Below are positions 6,790 through 11,122 of a stretch of 17,815 bases of DNA, piece after piece. Position numbers and translations under genes: made by a program. The notes beneath the pieces were generated by a model, which saw nothing but the letters and a program-made list of their open reading frames with translations, ran no database searches and had not been told where the DNA came from. The DNA is from an uncultured Oscillibacter sp. (GTDB taxonomy: Bacteria; Bacillota; Clostridia; Oscillospirales; Oscillospiraceae). Numbering within the stretch: position 1 is the stretch's first letter; every line of letters begins with the position of its first letter. The stretch lies in contig CAJUTB010000044.1 in the NCBI GenBank assembly GCA_910589315.1, forward strand, positions 1 through 17,815, given 5' to 3'.

Positions 6790-6825
6790 TTTGTGTACCT
6801 CCATTTTGCAATTTTGGGTTTTATC

Positions 6826-6900
6826 GCCCATGAGCGCCCGCCCCAGGTGGGGCGGCTGGACTTCCACCAGCGGCGGCGGATGCCGTCGGCCTTGCGGGCT
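6826..6900 (-). repeat. Intergenic repeat family B, copy 2 (75 bp)
   Basis: Near-identical partner of 5381-5455. It begins one base after the TAA (6902-6904) of the upstream gene. Both upstream genes end in GCA-TAA-CA, so the similarity extends into the stop codon. It has the same two hairpins and the same open frame in frame with the downstream gene. Confidence 0.95.
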
Positions 6901-6901
6901 G

Positions 6902-7528
6902 TTATGCGTAAACCTTCCCGTTTACGCCGGTTTTGTAGTTCTTGTAGATCATAACCGGATTCGTGAACAGCTTTTCCAGGTCCTCAATATAGGAGGCGGA
7001 GAAACAACCGTATTTGGATTTCGTGATCTTGATTTCGCCGTCGTCCTTCAAGATTTCGTTCGTGGCGCTTTCGTCCATGTCCTGCCAGCCCTCAAAGATC
7101 ATCAGCGAGGAGTTATAAAATCTTCGGCTGTACTTGGTGCGCTTGCGGAAGGGGGTAAATACCATCTTCACAACGTCACTGTGCTGGGCGTAGGTGGTAA
7201 AGCTCATGCTGTCAAAGGTGATCTTTTGCGCTACTGGGAAGCCAAACTCGGACAGATAAACAAGGGTGTATCTGTGGCCGTGTTTGAGGTCGGCGGCGTT
7301 CATGGCCTTCTGGAGCGGCCCGGCGTACTTCTGGAGCATCCGGTTAAACTCCACCAGGGCGGCGGCCTCATTGGTGACGGTGGCGCTGTCCAGCTCGTCG
7401 CCGTCGTCGGTCAGGGCCATAATTTCGATATGGCCGAAGGTGTCGCGGAGGTCGGCGGCGTCAATGGTAATATGGCGCTGCATGGTGTAGCCTCCGCCGA
7501 TCTCCTCATGGTATAGGGTTTTTGTCAT
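6902..7528 (-). CDS. Unknown protein, 208 aa
   Basis: ATG 7528 has GGAGG ten bases upstream and overlaps the end of the repeat-encoded 30-aa frame as ATGA. The N-terminal part has a beta strand (GYTMQRHITIDA) and a Leu/Ala-rich helix (AAALVEFNRMLQKYAGPLQKA). The middle contains HGHRYTLVYLSEFGFPVAQKI and the C-terminal part is aromatic and basic (FTPFRKRTKYSRRFYNSS). No catalytic signature, signal peptide or membrane segment is seen. No family is recognised. It is flanked by repeat A copy 2 upstream and repeat B copy 2 downstream, so it looks like a unit in the cassette series. Confidence 0.8.
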   Translation of the reverse strand: MTKTLYHEEIGGGYTMQRHITIDAADLRDTFGHIEIMALTDDGDELDSATVTNEAAALVEFNRMLQKYAGPLQKAMNAADLKHGHRYTLVYLSEFGFPVAQKITFDSMSFTTYAQHSDVVKMVFTPFRKRTKYSRRFYNSSLMIFEGWQDMDESATNEILKDDGEIKITKSKYGCFSASYIEDLEKLFTNPVMIYKNYKTGVNGKVYA

Positions 7529-7617
7529 GGTGTTTTGTCCTCCTGTTTTCGTTTCGGGTTTTGGTTTCCCGCGACGCTCCAAGGCTGGAGCGTTTCGGCC
7601 CGTGACCGGCGGGCCAT
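7525..7617 (-). CDS. Possible 30-aa leader peptide encoded by repeat A copy 2
   Basis: ATG 7617 inside the repeat opens MARRSRAETLQPWSVAG... and ends in ...EDKTP, with a TGA that overlaps the ATG of the 208-aa gene as ATGA. There is no clear ribosome site of its own, but the stop of the upstream gene lies only a few bases before it, so re-initiation is possible. Copy 4 has the same arrangement. The frame may instead be a by-product of conserved hairpins. Confidence 0.3.
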   Translation of the reverse strand: MARRSRAETLQPWSVAGNQNPKRKQEDKTP

Positions 7618-7629
7618 CATCAGGCGGGT
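7563..7629 (-). repeat. Intergenic repeat family A, copy 2
   Basis: It forms hairpins GGCCCG-N7-CGGGCC and ACGCTCCA-GCCT-TGGAGCGT on the - strand. It begins at the stop codon of the 344-aa gene, sharing one base with it. The stems match the other copies, while the four-base loop of the second hairpin differs in every copy. Confidence 0.95.
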
Positions 7630-8663
7630 CAGATTTTGAAATACCACGCGGAACGCTTGCCGGACCACTTGCCGCCCATGGCCTCGATCTCGTCCTTGTG
7701 GGCGTCGTTCTCCATCGTCAGCCATACAACCGGCGCGGCGGTCTGTGCGCCCTTGACCGTGGCCGCGACGCCATCCAGGGCGGCCAGCTTCTCCACCAGG
7801 GCGGCGGCCTTGTCGGCGGGGGTCTGCTCCTGGGCGCTCTCCTCGGCGGCGGGCTGGGGTTCCGGCTGGGCGTTCAAGCGTTCCGTCAGGGCCTCGATCT
7901 GGCGGCGCAGCTCCTCGGCCTCAATGTGCTTTTCCGCGTACTGCTGGCGAAGCTGTTCGTTTTTGCGCTGGAGCTGGGCGGCCTCCGCCTCGCGGCTGTT
8001 GCGCTCGGCCTCCAGGCGGCGGGCCGTCTCCTGCCAGTCGTCGCGCTCCTTGCGGGCACGGGTCAATTTTTCATCGGCGGATTCCTGGGGCTTGTCGGTG
8101 AAATAGGCGCGGACGGCGGCGGGAACGCGGCTTTTTGTCTCGTCAATCCGCACAGGGAGAATCATGGCCTGCGGCTCGTCGCCGCTATAGACTACCATGG
8201 GGGAAACGGCGTTTTTGCCCTTGCGGGGGAGATCGGCGGAGATAATCGCGGCATAGTCGGAGTTAAACCCGGCTACAAAGTCGCCGCTCTCGCTGTAGTA
8301 GGGGGCAATTTTGGCCTTGGTGCCCTTGGCGCAGGGGTCCACCAGGAAGGGGGCGGGGGTCAGATCGTGGACGGCCTCGCGGGCGGCGTCGGCCAGGGCT
8401 TTCACCATGTCCAGCGGCTCGCGGGCGGTGTCCGTCTCGCCCTCGTAGATCACGAAATTGCCCGCCTCGCGCTGGGTGACGGGGCGGACCAGGGCGTCAT
8501 ACTCCACCGGGTTGAGCTTGACCAAGAAATAGCCGTTACAGACGTAAACGGCGTTGTTCTCCTCGTCCGTGCGGACGTGGATGCGCTCGGTGGCTTTCAG
8601 GCTCCGGGTCAGGGCGGCGGTGTAGCTGCTGTACTTCAAAACGGTGTTCTTGCTGGCTTTCAT
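7629..8663 (-). CDS. Unknown 344-aa protein; possible clamp-like N-terminal domain, coiled coil and DUF5710-like C-terminus
   Basis: ATG 8663 has AGGAGG eight bases upstream. The same frame continues without stop into repeat A copy 3, giving an alternative start at 8768. Residues 1-190 are beta-rich, with phrases FNSDYAAII (133-141) and SPMVVY...AMILPVRI (154-173). These recall the C-terminal domain of bacterial sliding clamps (FN..Y, SP, MPVRI), which is only a motif resemblance. Residues 195-265 form a heptad-like coiled coil rich in Arg/Glu/Gln. A Pro/Ala/Gln linker (265-283) leads to a C-terminal domain ending MGGKWSGKRSAWYFKI, similar to DUF5710 and to the GFRWS..AW motif of the 347-aa neighbour. 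Its function is unknown; DNA metabolism or anti-defence is a guess. Confidence 0.85.
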   Translation of the reverse strand: MKASKNTVLKYSSYTAALTRSLKATERIHVRTDEENNAVYVCNGYFLVKLNPVEYDALVRPVTQREAGNFVIYEGETDTAREPLDMVKALADAAREAVHDLTPAPFLVDPCAKGTKAKIAPYYSESGDFVAGFNSDYAAIISADLPRKGKNAVSPMVVYSGDEPQAMILPVRIDETKSRVPAAVRAYFTDKPQESADEKLTRARKERDDWQETARRLEAERNSREAEAAQLQRKNEQLRQQYAEKHIEAEELRRQIEALTERLNAQPEPQPAAEESAQEQTPADKAAALVEKLAALDGVAATVKGAQTAAPVVWLTMENDAHKDEIEAMGGKWSGKRSAWYFKI

Positions 8664-8713
8664 GTTGTAAACCTCCTGTTTTTTGTCGGCGTTGTTGATG
8701 TTGTCCGGGCTTT

Positions 8714-8780
8714 GGTTTCCCGTGACGCTCCGGGGCTGGAGCGTTTCGGCCCGTGACCGGCGGGCCATCGTCAGACGGGT
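8714..8780 (-). repeat. Intergenic repeat family A, copy 3
   Basis: Directly abuts the TAA (8781-8783) of the 27-aa gene. Its hairpins are GGCCCG-N7-CGGGCC and ACGCTCC-N6-GGAGCGT; the eighth pair of the second stem is lost (A-C). Its MARRSRAETLQ frame (ATG 8768) continues in frame into the 344-aa gene. Confidence 0.95.
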
Positions 8781-8864
8781 TTACTTCTTGGCGGCCTGGG
8801 AAAGCTGCTCCTCGGTGAATCCGTGGGCAAGGGCGGCGTTGTAAATAATTTGGCTGTTTGTCAT
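8781..8864 (-). CDS. Very small protein, 27 aa
   Basis: ATG 8864 is preceded by GGAAAGGACACAACGCC, nearly the same leader as the 130-aa gene upstream (GGAAAGGACATAAGACC). The product is a helical peptide beginning MTNSQIIYNAALAHGFTEEQ and ending LSQAAKK. It is flanked by repeat A on both sides like the larger genes, which supports a real gene despite its size. The repeat-encoded frame upstream ends in ATGA at its start. Function unknown. Confidence 0.65.
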   Translation of the reverse strand: MTNSQIIYNAALAHGFTEEQLSQAAKK

Positions 8865-8974
8865 GGCGTTGTGTCCTTTCCGGCCTGCTGGCCTGTCGTG
8901 GTGTGTGGGTTCGGGGTTTGGTCTCCCGTGACGCTCCAGGACTGGAGCGTTTCGGCCCGTGACCGGCGGGCCAT
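8861..8974 (-). CDS. Possible 37-aa leader peptide encoded by repeat A copy 4
   Basis: ATG 8974 opens MARRSRAETLQSWSVTG... and ends ...GKDTTP, with a TGA overlapping the ATG of the 27-aa gene (ATGA). The same start sequence and the same ATGA ending appear in copy 2. No independent ribosome site is visible, so its translation is uncertain. Confidence 0.3.
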   Translation of the reverse strand: MARRSRAETLQSWSVTGDQTPNPHTTTGQQAGKDTTP

Positions 8975-8986
8975 CGTCAGACGGGG
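8920..8986 (-). repeat. Intergenic repeat family A, copy 4
   Basis: Hairpins GGCCCG-N7-CGGGCC and ACGCTCCA-GTCC-TGGAGCGT on the - strand. It lies six bases after the TAA (8993-8995) of the 130-aa gene and before the leader of the 27-aa gene. Confidence 0.95.
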
Positions 8987-8992
8987 GAAGTT

Positions 8993-9385
8993 TTAAGCGG
9001 CCCAGGGGCAGCGGCGGCCAGTGCTGCGGAAGAATCCGGTCCACTCGTCGCCCTTTGCCAGGAAGCGGCGGGCGTTGTCCTCGGCCCTCCAGCCGATGGA
9101 GGCGCAGACCTGCCAGCGGTTCCGCTTCTCGTAGCGGTTCATAGCCTTTGCCATAGCAATTACGGCGTTCACGTCGGCGGAAACGACCTCGCAGGCACTC
9201 CGCAGAGCGTAGAAGGTGCATTTGCTGGCGGTTTCCTTCTGGCAGTACGCGCCGTACTCCTCCGGCTTCATGCTGGGGACCCATCCGCCCTTGAAGGTCA
9301 GGCAGAAAACGCGGTATTCATTTTCCGCGTTCAGGTATTCTTGCGCCATGTCCAGGAGGGATTTCACGTTGTAACTGTTTTTCAT
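8993..9385 (-). CDS. Unknown protein, 130 aa; first gene of the minus-strand block
   Basis: ATG 9385 follows GGAAAGGACATAAGACC. A small GGC-GAAA-GCC hairpin sits directly before that ribosome site. The protein starts MKNSYNVKSLLDMAQEYLNAENEY and looks alpha-helical. It has a central helix (ADVNAVIAMAKAMNRYEKR), four Cys residues that are not arranged as a clear zinc motif, and a Trp-rich C-terminal part (RWQVCASIGWRAED, DEWTGFF). No family is recognised. It is the promoter-proximal gene of the block. Its transcript should start near 9623, leaving an untranslated leader of about 240 bases. Confidence 0.75.
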   Translation of the reverse strand: MKNSYNVKSLLDMAQEYLNAENEYRVFCLTFKGGWVPSMKPEEYGAYCQKETASKCTFYALRSACEVVSADVNAVIAMAKAMNRYEKRNRWQVCASIGWRAEDNARRFLAKGDEWTGFFRSTGRRCPWAA

Positions 9386-9600
9386 GGTCTTATGTCCTTT
9401 CCGGCTTTCGCCTGTCAAAATTGGCTTATTGCGTCATGGGGTGCCGCCGCTTTATGCGGTGCGACGGCTCCAGGGTATCCGCGCCGGTCTCCGGCTGTAC
9501 TTGCTTTCCCTTGGCCCGCTGCTGTGTGTCTTGCGGACTTCTCCGGGTCTGCGTTCCTGCCGTGCCGGGATTCGGTTGTCAAGGTGCTGTGGCGTTTCGG
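9386..9600 (-). other. Untranslated leader of the minus-strand block; no gene seen
   Basis: The stretch between the promoter at 9630-9659 and the ATG at 9385 has open frames on both strands, but none has a ribosome site or protein-like composition. A second TTGACA (9577-9582, - strand) lacks a -10 box. A short GC hairpin (GCCGC-TTTAT-GCGGT, near 9446) is visible. The leader is long for a phage operon and could hold regulatory structure. Confidence 0.5.
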
Positions 9601-9601
9601 A

Positions 9602-9733
9602 ACTGTTGCGTTCCGCTTGCCATGGCCGTATGATAGCACTGTTGCGTTCCATTTGTCAAGCCTGAATTTTCGGTTTCTCCGATTTGCACAAAAACTGTTG
9701 CGTTCCATTGTGCAGGTTGCACTGTTGCGTTCT
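9602..9733. repeat. Four direct repeats ACTGTTGCGTTCC in the divergent control region (probable operators or iterons)
   Basis: Copies lie at 9602-9614, 9638-9650, 9694-9706 and 9721-9733 (the last ends in T). Starts are 36, 56 and 27 bases apart. A degenerate copy (CTGTGGCGTTTC) lies at 9587-9598. Copy 2 lies in the spacer of the - strand promoter and copy 4 overlaps the -35 area of the + promoter, as expected for repressor sites. Copy 3 is flanked by the inverted arms TGCACAA (9685-9691) and TTGTGCA (9708-9714). The ribbon-helix-helix protein at 9781 is the likely ligand. Replication iterons are an alternative. Confidence 0.8.
9630..9659 (-). promoter_or_regulatory. Strong sigma-A promoter for the minus-strand cassette block
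   Basis: On the - strand a perfect TTGACA (9654-9659) is followed after 18 bases by TATCAT (9630-9635). One ACTGTTGCGTTCC copy fills most of the spacer, so binding there would block RNA polymerase. Transcription runs toward 9385 and probably through the whole block. Confidence 0.8.
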
Positions 9734-9753
9734 GCCGCGCTATATGGTAATAT
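9717..9753 (+). promoter_or_regulatory. Probable promoter of the ribbon-helix-helix gene
   Basis: Two overlapping readings exist: TTGCAC (9717-9722), 18 bases, TATATG (9741-9746); or TTGCGT (9725-9730), 17 bases, TAATAT (9748-9753). Either way repeat copy 4 overlaps or abuts the -35 box, which suggests autoregulation by the downstream product. Confidence 0.45.
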
Positions 9754-9780
9754 AAAACCACCCACGAAAGGGGGGATAAT

Positions 9781-9996
9781 ATGCCGGTATCGGAAAACAA
9801 GAGAAAAAGCCTTGACCGGTACAATGCGACTTGCGATTATATCAGCATCAGGCCGAAGAAAGACACCGGGCAGGAAATACGGACAGCGGCAGAGCAAGCG
9901 GGGCAAAGTTTACAAGGCTATATCTTGCAAGCGTGCCGGGAACGGATGGAGCGCGACCGGGCCGCCGATCTGGAGCGGGACGGCAAAACAGAATAG
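9781..9996 (+). CDS. Arc/MetJ-type ribbon-helix-helix DNA-binding protein, 71 aa
   Basis: ATG 9781 follows AAAGGGGGG at 9767-9775. The protein has the ribbon-helix-helix plan: basic N-terminus, a short beta strand (DYISIRPKK, about 19-27), helix A (GQEIRTAAEQAG), helix B (SLQGYILQACRERMER) and a charged tail. Dimers of this fold insert the paired strands in the major groove and often bind several operators co-operatively. The four repeats just upstream, placed on two divergent promoters, fit a repressor controlling itself and the cassette block. The gene is monocistronic, with an intrinsic terminator 14 bases after its stop. Confidence 0.85.
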   Translation: MPVSENKRKSLDRYNATCDYISIRPKKDTGQEIRTAAEQAGQSLQGYILQACRERMERDRAADLERDGKTE

Positions 9997-10009
9997 ACCG
10001 GAAAAGTAG

Positions 10010-10040
10010 CAGGGCGGGCCGTGTGGCCTGCCCTGTTTTT
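10010..10040 (+). terminator. Intrinsic terminator of the ribbon-helix-helix gene
   Basis: CAGGGCGGGCC (10010-10020) pairs with GGCCTGCCCTG (10025-10035) through 11 pairs including one G-U, around a GTGT loop. TTTTT follows at 10036-10040. Confidence 0.93.
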
Positions 10041-10076
10041 CTGCGTCCAGAATTTCCAGTTAATTTTTTCCAGCCG

Positions 10077-10191
10077 TGGGGGGACTATAGGGGGGCGTTA
10101 ATATACCAGGTAATAAGACTTAGACCGTGCGCGTAAAATACCTCGCCGGAAAAATCGCTGGAAATTTTCGGGGCATTTTTCCCGGCGTTTT
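10077..10191. other. Paired G6 tracts and a long inverted repeat; no gene seen
   Basis: Two G6 tracts flank ACTATA at about 10078-10095. Then CGCCGGAAAAAT (10144-10155) pairs with ATTTTTCCCGGCG (10175-10187) with a single bulged G, followed by TTTT. The second structure could be a weak terminator or a protein site. I see no convincing promoter or coding frame here. Confidence 0.5.
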
Positions 10192-10199
10192 CTGTGCGG

Positions 10200-10760
10200 C
10201 GTTCCGTGGCGGCGGGCCGCTCCGGCAGATCAGCAGGCAGGCAAGAGGCCAGCCGAAAGCACAGCACAGGGGCCGCCCACCCTCCAGGGGGGACCGGCAG
10301 ACGGCAGGAGCGGCGGCCCACGATGGCGGCCAGCTTCCAGCCCTCCGGCAGCACAGCCCACCAGGGCGGCGGCATCCGGGCAATAGGCCACAGCCGGACG
10401 GCCAGCAGGGGGCGCGGCCTCCGGGCGTGGCACGCGGCCAGCAGGCAGACGGCCAGCCGGTCACAGCACAGGGCCACGGCCTCCAGCCCACAGCCGCACA
10501 GCACAGCCCACCAGGGGCACAGCCTCCAGGCCATAGCAGCACAGCCCACCACAGGCCACCACAGGCCACAGCCAGCAGGCAGGAGCCACAGCACCCGGCC
10601 CACCGGCCAGCCGATCACAGGCGCAGAGCCACAGCCCACAGCCAGCGACTACACAGCACAGCCCACAGGCAACAGCCCAACAGCCAGCCAGGAGCCAACA
10701 GGCGCGACAAACCAAAACGCCCGCGCCCGCTTCCAACTAAACGCGCCCGCGCCCGAATCA
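10200..10760. repeat. T-depleted, low-complexity CAG/CCAC-rich block
   Basis: The + strand is made of shuffled short words (CAGCACAGCCCAC, CCACAGGCCA, GGCCAGC) with almost no T; 10541-10620 contains one T in 80 bases. The 13-mer CAGCACAGCCCAC recurs at 10349, 10499, 10537 and 10654. Long frames are open on both strands only because stop codons need T on the + strand or A-rich contexts on the other. Their products are repetitive and un-protein-like. The block lies between two terminators (10010 and 10792), just upstream of the late promoter. It could be non-coding RNA, a packaging or replication feature, or decayed repeat DNA. Confidence 0.7.
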
Positions 10761-10791
10761 AAACGCGCCCGCGTGCGCGTAGGTACTCCCG

Positions 10792-10836
10792 GCGGCCTCC
10801 GTAAACCCTGCGGGTGCGGAGGCGCAAAATTTTTTT
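10792..10836 (+). terminator. Intrinsic terminator after the low-complexity block
   Basis: GCG-G-CCTCCG (10792-10801) pairs with CGGAGGCGC (10817-10825), with a nested ACCC/GGGT stem inside and one bulged G. AAAA and seven T (10830-10836) follow. Its presence implies that something upstream is transcribed rightward, or that late transcription is insulated from upstream read-through. Confidence 0.8.
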
Positions 10837-10888
10837 AGGTATGAGGGCAATTTTTTCACTTCCCCCGGCCCCGGCTGAAAAAAGTAGA

Positions 10889-10927
10889 GGGGGGTCAAAA
10901 AATCGGTGGGGCAAATGGGGGAGTGGG
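10889..10927 (+). other. Cluster of four G tracts (candidate cos or packaging region)
   Basis: G tracts of 6, 4, 5 and 3 bases lie at 10889-10894, 10908-10911, 10917-10921 and 10925-10927, separated by 13, 5 and 3 bases. In cos-type phages with a GpA-type terminase the cos site usually lies just before the small terminase gene, as here. Assignment as cos or as a G-quadruplex is inference only. Confidence 0.35.
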
Positions 10928-10947
10928 AAATGTTAAATTTTTATGAA

Positions 10948-10980
10948 TGAGCAGAAGTGAGCAGATTTCCGTGCTATATT
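10948..10980 (+). promoter_or_regulatory. Probable late promoter with paired activator boxes
   Basis: TGAGCAGA occurs twice, at 10948-10955 and 10958-10965, exactly 10 bases (one helical turn) apart. After nine bases comes an extended -10, TGC-TATATT (-10 box 10975-10980). No -35 box exists at the expected place, which falls within the repeats. This is the layout of an activator-dependent late promoter. The sigma-like protein at 3834-4316 is the candidate activator. It drives the packaging and head genes from 11123. Confidence 0.75.
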
Positions 10981-10996
10981 GGTAGCGTGAATAATT

Positions 10997-11026
10997 GGCC
11001 TGCGGCGGAAACGCTGCGGGCCTTTT
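10997..11026 (+). terminator. GNRA-capped hairpin with T4 near the 5' end of the late transcript
   Basis: GGCCTGCGGCG (10997-11007) pairs with CGCTGCGGGCC (11012-11022) through 11 pairs, two of them G-U, around a GAAA tetraloop. TTTT follows. It begins only about ten bases after the expected start point. It may act as an attenuator, a processive-antitermination signal or a 5' stability element. Confidence 0.55.
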
Positions 11027-11093
11027 CCATTTCTGCGGCCTGCGCCTGCCGAAGCCTTGCGTCCCTGCGTAGGGTATATGTAGGCAGGGCGGG

Positions 11094-11120
11094 CCGCCGC
11101 CATTGGAGGGGGTGCGGCGG
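11094..11120 (+). promoter_or_regulatory. Hairpin displaying the small-terminase ribosome site in its loop
   Basis: CCGCCGC (11094-11100) pairs with GCGGCGG (11114-11120). The 13-base loop holds GGAGGGGG (11105-11112), and the ATG follows at 11123. The stem could tune initiation of the first late gene. Confidence 0.45.
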
Positions 11121-11122
11121 AT

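Noticed and set aside
5455..6954. A 499-aa + strand frame and another at 7527-8756, both antisense to the cassette genes.
   Set aside because: They are Gly/Val/Leu-rich shadows that run through the intergenic repeats and lack ribosome sites. The minus-strand genes have AGGAGG sites at every start.
5381..8986. The repeat families as a CRISPR array.
   Set aside because: Copies are separated by whole genes of very different length, not by short uniform spacers, and no cas gene is present.
9577..9582. A second TTGACA on the - strand as an additional promoter.
   Set aside because: No -10-like hexamer lies 16-18 bases downstream; the sequence there is GC-rich.
10010..10040. Hairpins here and at 10997 as tRNA or other structured RNA genes.
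   Set aside because: They are simple stem-loops followed by T runs. No cloverleaf or CCA-adjacent structure was seen anywhere in the window.
10085..10838. Several overlapping open frames of 140-225 aa on both strands in the low-complexity block.
   Set aside because: They are open in nearly all frames because of T depletion. The products are monotonous, no start has a good ribosome site, and the + strand frames run into the terminator hairpin.
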